Part shown: piece by piece, positions 48,575 to 59,298 of the stretch
How the letters are laid out: each line of letters begins with the position of its first letter
How positions within the stretch are numbered: the first letter of the stretch is position 1
Assembly: GCA_016744515.1 (NCBI GenBank)
Contig: JADGEF010000006.1
Location: 1 to 64,000, forward strand
Reading direction: 5' to 3'
Length of the DNA: 64,000 nt
Source: Marinifilaceae bacterium
GTDB taxonomy: Bacteria > Bacteroidota > Bacteroidia > Bacteroidales > Marinifilaceae
Notes under the pieces: generated by a model
Database searches by the model: none
What the model was told of the DNA's origin: nothing
The model's input: the letters and a program-made list of their open reading frames with translations, nothing else
Translations under genes and position numbers: made by a program

Positions 48575-49984
48575 ATGAAAAAGATTTTTGTATTTGCCTT
48601 AATGCTAGTGGGGTTTTCCATTCACTCTCAGGCACAATATGCTAACTACTTTACTTCTGCAACTATGCGATTGGATTACAATCATGTTGGAAATTCAGGA
48701 GAAGAACACTTTGCTTTCGACCAAATGGTGAATGATGGCGAGTGGGCTGGCAGCAAAACAATTTTAATCGACGAACTAAATTTAGGTAAATATTTTTTTG
48801 AGGTAAAAGATATCAAAACTGGAGAACTACTTTATTCAAGAGGTTTTGCAAGTATTTATGGCGAGTGGCAAACAACTCATGAGGCTGATAAGGAATGGGG
48901 AAGTTTTCATGAATCGCTTCGATTCCCTTGGCCTAAGGCTGAAGTCAATGTTACAATATCAAAGCGTAATATCAAAAATGGTTTTGATCCTGTTTGGACT
49001 TATAGAGTGAACCCTAAGCACCATCGTTCATTCTCTAATCCTGTGAAAAATTATTACAACACCATTGATATTATTGTGAACGGCAAGCCTGAAAAACAAG
49101 TTGACATTGTAGTTTTAGGTGAAGGTTATGCGAAAAAAGACATGACTAAATTCAAGAAAGATGCTCAGCGTTTTGCAGAGGTTCTTTTAAATACTGAGCC
49201 ATATGCTTCATTCAAAGATAAATTCTCAATCAGAGCAGTTGAAACGCCATCTCCAGATTCAGGCGTAAATCATCCACATCAGAATATTCATACACGTTCT
49301 GCACTTTCAGTAACTTATGGAGCTTTCGATTCGGAGCGTTATGCTTTAGGTTTCGATAACAAAACAATTCGTAATGCAGCTGCTGCCGTTCCTTACGAGT
49401 TCACTGCAATTTTAATGAACGATTCCATATATGGTGGAGGCGGTATTTATAACTTGTATATTACTGCTGCTGTCGATAATGCTTTCCAAGAGTATTTATT
49501 TGTACATGAGTTTGGTCACCATTTTGCTGATTTGGCTGATGAGTATTATACATCTGCAACTTCATACGAGATGGATTCAGAACATCTTGAGCCTTGGGAG
49601 TTAAATGTGACAGCTAATACAAATCCTGAAACAATCAAGTGGAAAGATATTCTTACACCTAATACACCTATGCCTACTCCTTGGGAAAAAGAGAAGTATG
49701 ACAAGCATAGTATTGCAGTTCAGAAAAAGCGTGTAGAAATGCGTAAAGCCAAGGTTGATGAAAAAGTGATGGAAAAATTTTTCATCAAGCAAAGAACTTG
49801 GGATAATGAACTATTGGCTAATATGAAGCATAGTGGAAAAGTTGGTGCTTTTGAAGGTGCACAGTATAAATCGAAAGGTTTATATCGTAGCGCAGAAAAC
49901 TGTATCATGTTTACTCGTCACGATAAATTTTGCCCTGCTTGTCAGCGAGCAATCAAATTGATTATAGACCAGTATTCGAACTAG
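48575..49984 (+). CDS. M64 family (IgA peptidase-type) secreted metallopeptidase
   Basis: Signal peptide; VDIVVLGEGYAKKDMTKFKKDAQRFAEVLLNTEPY; HEFGHHFADLADEYY zinc site. Confidence 0.92.
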   Translation: MKKIFVFALMLVGFSIHSQAQYANYFTSATMRLDYNHVGNSGEEHFAFDQMVNDGEWAGSKTILIDELNLGKYFFEVKDIKTGELLYSRGFASIYGEWQTTHEADKEWGSFHESLRFPWPKAEVNVTISKRNIKNGFDPVWTYRVNPKHHRSFSNPVKNYYNTIDIIVNGKPEKQVDIVVLGEGYAKKDMTKFKKDAQRFAEVLLNTEPYASFKDKFSIRAVETPSPDSGVNHPHQNIHTRSALSVTYGAFDSERYALGFDNKTIRNAAAAVPYEFTAILMNDSIYGGGGIYNLYITAAVDNAFQEYLFVHEFGHHFADLADEYYTSATSYEMDSEHLEPWELNVTANTNPETIKWKDILTPNTPMPTPWEKEKYDKHSIAVQKKRVEMRKAKVDEKVMEKFFIKQRTWDNELLANMKHSGKVGAFEGAQYKSKGLYRSAENCIMFTRHDKFCPACQRAIKLIIDQYSN

Positions 49985-50026
49985 AATTCTAATCGAACCA
50001 AAACATTCAAAGCGATTCATTTAAGT

Positions 50027-50779
50027 ATGAGTCGTTTTTTTTATTTCCTCAGGCCTTCGAATAAAAAAAATAAAGATATCTTAGTCTTGAATTTACAACA
50101 ATTGAGAATGCTTAGTCAACAACTTATACAATCACCCGTTTTTAGAGGTATTGAAACTGAAGAAATGGATCTCATTATCGAAAAGATTCAATACCGTATT
50201 CGTAAATATAAAAAAGGAGATATGATAGCTTTTCGCGAAGATCGTTGCGAAAACTTAATGATCGTTCTTAAGGGAAGCGTAAAAGGTGAAATGCTCGATC
50301 CTTCTGGAAAAACAATTAAGATTGAAGACATTATGGCTCCCTATCCTATTGCTTCAGCATTTCTTTTCGGACAAAAAAATCAGTTTCCTGTAAACGTGAC
50401 CGCTAATGCTGATGTTGAAATCTTTTTTCTTGACAAACAAGCTGTCATAAATCTTTTTCAGGACAACAAAACATTCCTCGTCAATTACTTAAATTCAATT
50501 TCGAACCGCTCTCAATTTCTAGCACAAAAACTTCTGTTTTTAAGCTTTAAAACTATAAAAGGGAAGCTAGCTAATTTCATATTAAAGCAAGCAACACCTG
50601 ATAAAGAGAAAATAGAACTTCCGAAATCTCAAGCTGAGATGTCGCAATTCTTTGGTGTTACTCGCCCATCTTTTGCTCGTAGCCTTAAAGAAATGGAACA
50701 GGAAGGCGTGATAGAAGTCAACCGTCGTGAAATTAAAATCTTAAATAGACAGGCCTTAATGCGACTGATGCAGCAATAA
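50027..50779 (+). CDS. Crp/Fnr family transcriptional regulator (start may be internal at ~50108)
   Basis: cNMP-binding fold YKKGDMIAFREDRCENLMIVLKGSVKGEML; HTH SQAEMSQFFGVTRPSFARSLKEMEQEGVIEVNRREIKIL. Confidence 0.9.
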   Translation: MSRFFYFLRPSNKKNKDILVLNLQQLRMLSQQLIQSPVFRGIETEEMDLIIEKIQYRIRKYKKGDMIAFREDRCENLMIVLKGSVKGEMLDPSGKTIKIEDIMAPYPIASAFLFGQKNQFPVNVTANADVEIFFLDKQAVINLFQDNKTFLVNYLNSISNRSQFLAQKLLFLSFKTIKGKLANFILKQATPDKEKIELPKSQAEMSQFFGVTRPSFARSLKEMEQEGVIEVNRREIKILNRQALMRLMQQ

Positions 50780-50908
50780 GCTTATAAATAAGGTGGGTAC
50801 AAAAACCAAACACAAATCCATACTAAATAACAAAAACTTACATTCACTCTATTTATATGAAATCTTCATAAAAGACATTCTTATCCTTTTCAGGGAAAAA
50901 AAATATAT

Positions 50909-50916
50909 TACTTTTG
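50909..50916 (+). promoter_or_regulatory. Candidate -7 element (TACTTTTG) for flavodiiron gene
   Basis: Matches TAnnTTTG ~100 nt upstream of the 51018 CDS; -33 element not obvious. Confidence 0.4.
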
Positions 50917-51017
50917 TGCTCTGAATGAGAGTATGATTAACATGTCTTATTAATCACGTTATTCATACTCTATTTCAACAAACAATAACAATATTCAAAA
51001 CATATAAATCTTTAAGC

Positions 51018-52217
51018 ATGCACAACAGAGTTAACATCAGCGATAAAATTTATTGGGTAGGATGTAACGATAGAAGAACTCATCTTTTCGAGAATTATTG
51101 GCCTATTCCTAAGGGAATCGCTTACAATTCGTATGTTATTGTTGACGAAAAAATAGCGATTGTTGATACCGTTGAAAAAGGGGCTATGGATGAGTACCTT
51201 GATAATATCGAAGCGGTATTAGATGGTCGTCAGGCTGATTACCTAATTGTGAACCATATGGAGCCTGATCATTCAGGATCGATTCGTTCATTAACTGAGC
51301 GTTACCCTAATATGCAGATTGTTGGGAACAAGAAGACATTCCCAATGTTGAAAGGTTTTTATGGTATCTCTCAAAACTTGCTTGAAGTAAAAGAAGGTGA
51401 CTCTATCGATTTGGGTGAGCACAAGCTGAACTTCACTATGGTACCTATGTTGCACTGGCCTGAAACGATGGTTACTTTTGAATCGACAAAAGGTATTCTT
51501 TTCTCTGGTGATGCTTTTGGTGCTTTTGGTACTTTAGATGGTAGCATTTTCGATGATGAGTTAGACTTAGAATATCTTGAAGAAGAAATCAGCCGTTACT
51601 ACTCAAATATTGTAGGTAAATATGGTAGCCCAACTCAACAAGCTCTTAAGAAATTAGCTGGTTTAGATATTAAAATGATTTGCGCAACTCACGGTCCCAT
51701 CTGGAGAACACATGTTGCTGATATCATTGCTAAATACGACAAGTGGAGTAAGTACGAAACTGACGAAGGTGTTGTAATTGTTTTCTCATCGATGTATGGT
51801 AATACTGAAAAGATGGCTGATAATATTGCTCGCCAGTTAGTAAAACGTGGCATTAAGAAAATTAGAATTCACGATGCTTCTAAAACGCATCCTTCATACA
51901 TTATCAACGATATTTTCCGTTTCCGTGGTGTTATTTTAGGATCATGTGCCTACAATGGTGGTCTTTTCCCAGCTATGGAAACTCTTGTTCACGAATTGCA
52001 AAATATGGCAGTTAAAAACCACGTGCTGGCTCTTTTCGGATCAAAAGCCTGGGGAGGCGGTGGTGTTCGCACACTAAATAAGTTTGCTGAAGCAATTAAG
52101 TGGGAAGTTGTTGCTGATCCTGCTGAAGCACTTTGTGCTCCTGCTGTAAAAGACTACGACCAATGCGAAGTTATTGCTGAAAATATGGCAACTCGTTTGA
52201 AAGAATTGTACAGCTAA
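51018..52217 (+). CDS. FprA-family flavodiiron protein (A-type flavoprotein)
   Basis: NHMEPDHSGSIRSL, ATHGPIWR di-iron MBL motifs; flavodoxin VVIVFSSMYGNTEKMADNIA; FGSKAWGGGGVRTL. Confidence 0.95.
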   Translation: MHNRVNISDKIYWVGCNDRRTHLFENYWPIPKGIAYNSYVIVDEKIAIVDTVEKGAMDEYLDNIEAVLDGRQADYLIVNHMEPDHSGSIRSLTERYPNMQIVGNKKTFPMLKGFYGISQNLLEVKEGDSIDLGEHKLNFTMVPMLHWPETMVTFESTKGILFSGDAFGAFGTLDGSIFDDELDLEYLEEEISRYYSNIVGKYGSPTQQALKKLAGLDIKMICATHGPIWRTHVADIIAKYDKWSKYETDEGVVIVFSSMYGNTEKMADNIARQLVKRGIKKIRIHDASKTHPSYIINDIFRFRGVILGSCAYNGGLFPAMETLVHELQNMAVKNHVLALFGSKAWGGGGVRTLNKFAEAIKWEVVADPAEALCAPAVKDYDQCEVIAENMATRLKELYS

Positions 52218-52252
52218 AAAAAGATTTTAGATCTTAGATAATAGAATTAACG

Positions 52253-52281
52253 CCTTCGAGAAATCGGAGGCATTTTTTTTA
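52253..52281 (+). terminator. Rho-independent terminator of flavodiiron gene
   Basis: GCCTTCGA-GAAA-TCGGAGGC followed by ATTTTTTTT. Confidence 0.85.
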
Positions 52282-52424
52282 ACTCAAATTTGAATCACAA
52301 CAAAAAAGACACAAAGAAAAATATAAACAGACGACAATCTGTGCTAATAAACTCTTAAGTCTGATGAAATAAAACAAAAACAGGAAACCATCTAAAAAGG
52401 GATCCCTGTTTTGATTTATACATT

Positions 52425-52456
52425 CAAAAAATGCTCAGAGATTAATCCCTGAGCAT
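52425..52456 (-). terminator. Rho-independent terminator of leu operon
   Basis: Minus strand ATGCTCAGGGATTAATCTCTGAGCATTTTTTG. Confidence 0.8.
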
Positions 52457-52506
52457 CTTAATTCATCTTGAAAGTAAGGGTAACCACACCCCATAAGCAA
52501 GATTAA

Positions 52507-53583
52507 CTACAAACTAAATTCCTTTACATAGTCAGCTAACCAGTCACCTACTTCGCTGGTAGTATATGCTTTTTTGCCATCGGCAATATCTTCTGTTACC
52601 ACACCTGCTTCAAGAGCTTTGTCTACGGCTTCGCGAATCAAAGCGCCTTCCTTCATCATGCCAAATGCATATTCAAACATCATGGCAGCAGAAAGAACTG
52701 TAGCACACGGATTTGCAATGTTTTTTCCCGTTGCCTGAGGATATGAACCATGAATTGGCTCAAATACAGAAGTATGTACACCTATAGACGCTGAAGGCAA
52801 CATGCCCATAGATCCTGAAATAACACTAGCCTCATCAGTAAGTATATCACCAAACATATTCTCGGTAACCATTACATCAAAGCGTTTGGGCCATGTGATC
52901 AACTGCATTGCTGCATTATCAACAAACATGTATTCTACTTCGATTTCTGGAAATTCAGGTTCAATTCTCTGAGATATTTCTCTCCACAATCTTGAGGTAG
53001 CCAACACATTCGCCTTATCAACAATAGTTAATTTTTTACGACGTTTACCAGCATATTCAAACCCCAAACGAACAATTCTTTCAATTTCTTCAACGGTATA
53101 AACACAAGTATCGTAAGCCGTTTTACCATCTTCAGAACGTCCTTGAGGACGACCAAAATACATTCCACCTGTTAATTCTCGAATACACATAAAATCTGCT
53201 CCATCAACCAATTCGGTTTTCAAAGGAGATTTATGAATTAATGACTTGAATGTATTCACCGGACGAAGGTTAGCGTATAAGCCTAACTTCTTACGCATTG
53301 CTAACAAGCCTTGTTCTGGACGTACTTTTGCCGATGGATCGTTATCAAACTTTGGATGACCAATTGCTCCAAATAAAACCGCATCCGAATTCATACACAA
53401 ATCATGTGTTTCATCAGGATAAGGATTACCAACTTCATCAATAGCAACCGCTCCAACAAGAGCTTCTGTATATTCAAATTCGTGTCCGAATTTTTCAACA
53501 ATTGCATCTGTTACTTTTCTTGCTTGTGCTACGATTTCCGGACCGATTCCGTCTCCGGCTAATACTGCTATTTTGTATGTCAT
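52507..53583 (-). CDS. leuB: 3-isopropylmalate dehydrogenase
   Basis: [65 protein letters not shown]. Confidence 0.97.
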   Translation of the reverse strand: MTYKIAVLAGDGIGPEIVAQARKVTDAIVEKFGHEFEYTEALVGAVAIDEVGNPYPDETHDLCMNSDAVLFGAIGHPKFDNDPSAKVRPEQGLLAMRKKLGLYANLRPVNTFKSLIHKSPLKTELVDGADFMCIRELTGGMYFGRPQGRSEDGKTAYDTCVYTVEEIERIVRLGFEYAGKRRKKLTIVDKANVLATSRLWREISQRIEPEFPEIEVEYMFVDNAAMQLITWPKRFDVMVTENMFGDILTDEASVISGSMGMLPSASIGVHTSVFEPIHGSYPQATGKNIANPCATVLSAAMMFEYAFGMMKEGALIREAVDKALEAGVVTEDIADGKKAYTTSEVGDWLADYVKEFSL

Positions 53584-53594
53584 TCTATGTATTC

Positions 53595-55154
53595 TTATTC
53601 CGTTTTTAATAAGTTTATTTCTACACTATCATGTTGCTCTATCAAATTCAGCATTCGTAGAGTAGCTTTTATTGCTGCTTCGATTTGGTCAGGATCCAGT
53701 CCTCTCGTTTTATACTCCTTACCTTTATAATTCCAAGTTATTAAAGCTTCTACAAGAGCATCTGTTTTCCCTCCTGGAGGAATTTGAACCAAGTAATCAG
53801 TAAGCAAAGGTCTATCTCTGCCCAATTCTTCATAAACACTCCAGATGGCATTCATAAAAGCATCGTACTGACCATCACCTGAAGATGTTCCTTCATACAT
53901 TTCCCCATTTACTTCCAAATTAATAGACACAAATGGGCGCATTCCTTTCGAAAGAGATAATGAGTAATGCTTGATCTGAATTGGCATTTCTTCCATTGCT
54001 TGATTCAGAACATCAGAAACAATGTATGGAAGGTCATCAATGGTTACCGTTTCTTTTTTATCACCCAATTCAATCACTCTTTGAGTAACAATTTTCATCG
54101 TTTCCTCTTCCAAAGCGATACCTAATTCTTCCAGATTTTTCTTTATGTTCGCTTTGCCCGAAGTCTTCCCTAAAGCATACTTGCGTTCACGTCCAAATCG
54201 CTCTGGCATTAATCGGTTAAAGTAGAGATCATCTTTCGAATCACCATCGGCATGAACACCACAGGTTTGAGTAAATACATTTTCACCAACCAATGGTTTG
54301 TTCAAAGGAATTCGAATTCCTGAAAAAGTCTCCACAATTCGACTCACTGTATTTATTTTATTCTCATCAACATTAATCTTCCTCGCCAAATGATCATTAA
54401 TCACACCAACAACGGATGCTAAAGGCGCATTACCCGCTCTTTCCCCAAGACCATTAATGGTTGTATGGATGCCATTCATTCCTGCTAAAACTGCAGAATA
54501 AACATTGGCAAGTGCCAAATCATAATCATTATGAGCATGAAAATCAAAATGAAGTTTTGGATATCTTTCGCGACAAGCGTAACAAAAATCAAAAGTCTGA
54601 ACTTGATTCATTACCCCTAAAGTATCTGGTAGCATGAAACGCTTAATATTCTCATTCTGTAGTTCATCCAAAAGATACCAAACGTAATCTCTTGAAGTCA
54701 TCATCCCATTCGACCAATCTTCAAGGTATAAATTCACCTTTATACCAAGACTTGTAGCATAAGCAACAGCATCTTTAACAGCCTGAACATGTTGTTCTGG
54801 TGTCTTTTTTAGTTGCCCTTTTAAATGTTTTAACGAACCTTTTGCCAACAAATTAACCACTCTGGCTCCACTGGCGTAAATCCAATCCAAAGACGTATTC
54901 TCATCAACAAAACCTAATACTTCAATTTTATCGAGCAAGTCATGTTTTTCCGCCCATTTAGTAATTCGCTGTACGGATTTAAATTCTCCTTCAGATACTC
55001 TAGCTGAGGCTACTTCTACGCGATCTACTTTCAAGGATCGTAACAATAACTTTACGACACCCAATTTTTCTTCGGAATTAAAACTTACCCCAGAAGTCTG
55101 TTCACCATCCCGAAGGGTAGTGTCCATTATTTCTAAGCTACGTAGTTCGTTCAT
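53595..55154 (-). CDS. Alpha-isopropylmalate/(R)-citramalate synthase-family protein (LeuA2/CimA-like)
   Basis: [73 protein letters not shown]-terminal regulatory domain. Confidence 0.9.
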   Translation of the reverse strand: MNELRSLEIMDTTLRDGEQTSGVSFNSEEKLGVVKLLLRSLKVDRVEVASARVSEGEFKSVQRITKWAEKHDLLDKIEVLGFVDENTSLDWIYASGARVVNLLAKGSLKHLKGQLKKTPEQHVQAVKDAVAYATSLGIKVNLYLEDWSNGMMTSRDYVWYLLDELQNENIKRFMLPDTLGVMNQVQTFDFCYACRERYPKLHFDFHAHNDYDLALANVYSAVLAGMNGIHTTINGLGERAGNAPLASVVGVINDHLARKINVDENKINTVSRIVETFSGIRIPLNKPLVGENVFTQTCGVHADGDSKDDLYFNRLMPERFGRERKYALGKTSGKANIKKNLEELGIALEEETMKIVTQRVIELGDKKETVTIDDLPYIVSDVLNQAMEEMPIQIKHYSLSLSKGMRPFVSINLEVNGEMYEGTSSGDGQYDAFMNAIWSVYEELGRDRPLLTDYLVQIPPGGKTDALVEALITWNYKGKEYKTRGLDPDQIEAAIKATLRMLNLIEQHDSVEINLLKTE

Positions 55155-55169
55155 TTTACAACTCTTCTA

Positions 55170-55754
55170 TTAGTTTTTAGCTTCAAAAGCTTTTATCTTA
55201 TCTTTTCTATCAAGAAGGAAATCGATATCATCGAAACCGTTCAGCAAGCAATTCTTTTTGTAAGGATTAATAGCAAATTCTTCGCATTCTCCATTTAAAC
55301 TGATCACTTGATTCTCCAAATCAACAAGCACCTTCTGACTCTTATCTTTCTCTACCGCATTAAATAAATTGGATAAGAACTTAGCAGATACTGTCACTGG
55401 AAGCACACCATTATTCAAAGCATTATTTTGAAATATATCGGCGAAGAAACTACTCACTACTACTTTAAAACCATAATCGTGAATGGCCCATGCAGCATGC
55501 TCTCTTGAAGAACCACTACCGAAATTTTGCCCTCCTACTAATACTTCTCCTGTATATTCTGATTGGTTCAAAACAAAGTCAGGGTTTTCTTCTCCCGCTG
55601 GTGTATATCTCCAGTCACGAAACAGATTTTCCCCAAATCCATCACGACTTGTTGCCTTTAAAAATCGTGCTGGAATAATCTGATCTGTATCCACATTTTC
55701 AACAGGAAGCGGTACATATCTCGATTCCAATGTGGTAAATTTATCTATTGGCAT
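55170..55754 (-). CDS. leuD: 3-isopropylmalate dehydratase small subunit
   Basis: [58 protein letters not shown]. Confidence 0.97.
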   Translation of the reverse strand: MPIDKFTTLESRYVPLPVENVDTDQIIPARFLKATSRDGFGENLFRDWRYTPAGEENPDFVLNQSEYTGEVLVGGQNFGSGSSREHAAWAIHDYGFKVVVSSFFADIFQNNALNNGVLPVTVSAKFLSNLFNAVEKDKSQKVLVDLENQVISLNGECEEFAINPYKKNCLLNGFDDIDFLLDRKDKIKAFEAKN

Positions 55755-55834
55755 TGTGTATGTGTTTTATGATTAAAAGGACTAAAAGTCGAAATGTCAA
55801 ATGGTCCAAAAGTCAAACGTGTTTTTCTATTGTA

Positions 55835-57235
55835 TTACAAGAATTCTCTAGGATCGGTTATAACTCCAGTTACAGCTGCTGCTGCAGCAGTTAATGGACT
55901 AGCCAATAATGTTCTGGCTCCTGGTCCTTGTCTTCCTTCAAAATTTCTGTTCGATGTAGAAACGCTATATTTTCCAGCTGGAACTTTATCATCGTTCATA
56001 GCCAAACATGCCGAACATCCTGGCTGACGCATTTCAAATCCCGCTTCTTCCAAAACTTCTACCAATCCTTCTTCCTTAGCTTGCTTTTCAACCTGCTTAG
56101 AACCAGGAACGATCCATGCAGTAACTGAATCTGCTTTTTTCTTTCCCTTCACAGCCGATGCAAGAACTCGAAGATCTTCGATACGTCCATTAGTACAAGA
56201 ACCAACAAACACGTAATCGACCTTCTTTCCCAGCATCTTATCACCCAAATTAAAGCCCATATAATCCAATGATTTTTTGAACGTTGGTAACTCGCTAGGC
56301 TCAATATCTTTTTCGCTTGGAATATGCCCTAAAATACCAATACCCATTCCTGGATTGGTTCCATACGTTAACATCGGTTCGATATCTGAAGCTATAAATA
56401 CATACTCCTTGTCGAATGTTGCACCTTCGTCAGTTTTTAATTTCTTCCATTTTGCAACTGCCTTCGTCCACTCCGTACCCTTTGGAGCAAATTCGCGACC
56501 TTCTACATAATCAAAAGTTGTCTGATCTGGAGCAATCATACCCCCACGAGCACCCATTTCGATACTCATGTTGCAAACTGTCATACGACCTTCCATGCTC
56601 AAACTACTAACTGCTGATCCGGCATATTCTACAAAGTATCCTGTAGCGCCACCAGTTCCCAATTTCGCAATCACATAAAGCGTAAGATCCTTTGCCGTAA
56701 CTCCTTTTTGCAGTTCACCATTAACAGTGATTAGCATTTTTCTAGGTTTTGGTTGCAAAATACATTGAGTAGCTAGAACCATCTCTACTTCCGAAGTACC
56801 AATACCAAAAGCAACTGCACCAAAAGCACCATGTGTCGAAGTATGGCTATCTCCACAAACCAATGTCATTCCAGGTTGCGTATGTCCCAGTTCTGGTCCA
56901 ACAACGTGAACAATACCATTGTAAGGGTGATTTAATCCATAAAGAGTAATATCATTTTTCTCGCAGTTTGCTGTCAAAGTCTCTATTTGTTTTCTCGACA
57001 ACTCCTCCTTAATGGGTAGATGTTGATTTTCTGTAGGAATGTTATGATCAGGTGTTGCAAGGGTATTTTCAGGTCGAAAAACCTTCATTCCTCTCGCTTC
57101 TAATCCAGAAAATGCCTGCGGACTAGTCACTTCATGAACTAAATGCTTATCAATGTAAAATACACTAGGACCTCCATCAATCTTCTCAACAACGTGAGCA
57201 TCCCATACTTTATCAAATAATGTTTTTGGTTCCAT
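55835..57235 (-). CDS. leuC: 3-isopropylmalate dehydratase large subunit
   Basis: [81 protein letters not shown]. Confidence 0.97.
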   Translation of the reverse strand: MEPKTLFDKVWDAHVVEKIDGGPSVFYIDKHLVHEVTSPQAFSGLEARGMKVFRPENTLATPDHNIPTENQHLPIKEELSRKQIETLTANCEKNDITLYGLNHPYNGIVHVVGPELGHTQPGMTLVCGDSHTSTHGAFGAVAFGIGTSEVEMVLATQCILQPKPRKMLITVNGELQKGVTAKDLTLYVIAKLGTGGATGYFVEYAGSAVSSLSMEGRMTVCNMSIEMGARGGMIAPDQTTFDYVEGREFAPKGTEWTKAVAKWKKLKTDEGATFDKEYVFIASDIEPMLTYGTNPGMGIGILGHIPSEKDIEPSELPTFKKSLDYMGFNLGDKMLGKKVDYVFVGSCTNGRIEDLRVLASAVKGKKKADSVTAWIVPGSKQVEKQAKEEGLVEVLEEAGFEMRQPGCSACLAMNDDKVPAGKYSVSTSNRNFEGRQGPGARTLLASPLTAAAAAVTGVITDPREFL

Positions 57236-57286
57236 AATACTCTCTATAATGCTATTCTATATTTATTTTTTTCTTTGATTACTTTC

Positions 57287-58780
57287 TTATACTATTTTGG
57301 ACAAAGCATCAACCAATGCTTCGACCGAAGCGGTAATGATATCGATATTAGCTCCGAAACCATAGTACATTTTCCCCTGATATTCCAATTGCACGTGTAC
57401 CTTCCCTAGATCATCGCTACCTCGAGTCAAGGTTTGCACAAGGAATTCCTCCAAAGAAAACTTCTGCTTAATCAATTTTTTAACCGCATTGAAACAGGCA
57501 TCAATAGGTCCATTTCCTTCGGCAGTTGCTGCACAAGATTCTCCTCTAATTTTAAGATGAACAGTTGCCATAGGAATAGTCGATTTACCAGCTACTACTT
57601 GCAACAACTCCAACTCTACAGATTTTGTCTCTGACTCATAATCGCCCATCAACTCAGACAAGTCGTTCTCATTAATATTCTTTCTCTCGTCAGCCATCAC
57701 CAAGAATCTATTATAGGCATCATCCAATTCTTCCTTCGACAAGGTATAGCCCATCTCAGTTAAGTGATGATTCAATGCAGCTCGTCCACTTCTTGCAGAC
57801 AAAATAATTGCTGACTCCTTAATTCCCACGTCAGCAGGGTCAATAATCTCATAGTTTTCACGATTCTTCAAGACACCATCCTGATGAATTCCAGAAGAGT
57901 GAGCAAAAGCATTACGTCCAACAATAGCCTTATTGGCTTGTACTGGCATATTCATCAATGAGGAAACTAATCGACTTGCCTCATTAATACCTTTGGAATT
58001 AATTTCGGTATGAAATGGCAAATCATGATGCGTCTTTATAGCCATCACAACTTCTTCAAGTGCCGTATTACCAGCACGCTCACCAATACCGTTCATAGTT
58101 ACCTCAATCTGACGAGCTCCATTAAGTGCCCCACTCAAAGAGTTGGCTGTAGCCATTCCCAAATCGTTATGACAGTGAGTAGAAAGAATTGCCTTATGCA
58201 CATTCGACACATTCTCCATCAAGTATTTAATTTTCTCTCCATACTCACCTGGCAAACAATAACCTGTTGTATCAGGAATGTTGATAACCGTAGCTCCTGC
58301 TTTAATTACGGCTTCAACAACTCTTGCCAAATACTCATTATCCGATCGACCTGCATCCTCACAATAAAATTCGACATCCTCAACATAGCGTTTCGCATAT
58401 TTTACTGCTCTCACTGCTCTATCAAGAATCTCATCTGGATTCGAATTTAACTTGGATTGTATATGATATGGAGATGTTCCAATACCCGTATGGATACGCC
58501 CTCGTTTCGCAAATTTCAATGACTGAGCTGCAACATCGATATCTTTCTCTACTGCACGAGTCAATGCACAAACAGTAGGATTGCTAACAGCCTTAGCTAT
58601 TTCGACCACCGATTGAAAGTCTCCTGGACTTGAAATAGGAAAACCTGCTTCAATTACATCAACTCCCAAAGCTTCAAGTGTTCTAGCGACTTCAATCTTC
58701 TCAATAGTATTCAACTGGCAACCTGGAACTTGTTCCCCATCACGCAAAGTCGTGTCGAAAATAAATATTCTATCACTCAT
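57287..58780 (-). CDS. leuA: 2-isopropylmalate synthase
   Basis: [82 protein letters not shown]. Confidence 0.97.
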   Translation of the reverse strand: MSDRIFIFDTTLRDGEQVPGCQLNTIEKIEVARTLEALGVDVIEAGFPISSPGDFQSVVEIAKAVSNPTVCALTRAVEKDIDVAAQSLKFAKRGRIHTGIGTSPYHIQSKLNSNPDEILDRAVRAVKYAKRYVEDVEFYCEDAGRSDNEYLARVVEAVIKAGATVINIPDTTGYCLPGEYGEKIKYLMENVSNVHKAILSTHCHNDLGMATANSLSGALNGARQIEVTMNGIGERAGNTALEEVVMAIKTHHDLPFHTEINSKGINEASRLVSSLMNMPVQANKAIVGRNAFAHSSGIHQDGVLKNRENYEIIDPADVGIKESAIILSARSGRAALNHHLTEMGYTLSKEELDDAYNRFLVMADERKNINENDLSELMGDYESETKSVELELLQVVAGKSTIPMATVHLKIRGESCAATAEGNGPIDACFNAVKKLIKQKFSLEEFLVQTLTRGSDDLGKVHVQLEYQGKMYYGFGANIDIITASVEALVDALSKIV

Positions 58781-58821
58781 CTTTTTTAATATTTGTGGTT
58801 AAGTTTTATTCAGTTTAAAGC

Positions 58822-58850
58822 AAAAAAAAATCCTTCCTTGTTAGGAAGAA
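58822..58850 (-). terminator. Attenuator-type Rho-independent terminator in leuA leader
   Basis: Minus strand TTCTTCCT-AACA-AGGAAGGA followed by T9, between the leader ORF and leuA. Confidence 0.75.
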
Positions 58851-58882
58851 CTCCGTATAATTATCAAGTATCTTGATTCAAA

Positions 58883-58966
58883 TTATACCACAGCCTTCCC
58901 TGTCAATCCCTTAAGAGTAAGGCTGAGGCTGAGAATTAAATCAATAAGAATAGTATTCGTATTCAT
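58883..58966 (-). CDS. leu/ilv leader peptide MNTNTILIDLILSLSLTLKGLTGKAVV
   Basis: 27-codon ORF with 7 Leu, 3 Ile and 2 Val, just upstream of an intrinsic terminator and leuA; absent from the supplied ORF track because it is short. Confidence 0.75.
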   Translation of the reverse strand: MNTNTILIDLILSLSLTLKGLTGKAVV

Positions 58967-59298
58967 TATATTTTTCCTTTACTGTGAAACTTTAGAATCG
59001 AGATATCTTCTCAATTGCTGAACAAACCTAAAAACTAAACAAGCTGACTGAAAACAAATTATTCCATACAACTACGATCTTCAAATCAATACAGCAATAC
59101 TAGCGCTCTACCACACAACACACTAATAAACTCAAAAGCAAGCACATGCAAGACAGGCGTTAGTTATAAAAACATGGGTTACCCAACAATATTCTCCAAC
59201 ATTCAACACCGAATTATTTACAACTAAGCTTAAACAAAAACAAGAGATCAGCTATAAAGCAATCTCCTGTTTCACAATTCATGGTTATTGGTCAATAG

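Noticed and set aside
58010-58450. 146-aa plus-strand ORF
   Set aside because: Lies antisense within the well-supported leuA CDS; composition and lack of motifs suggest a chance ORF.
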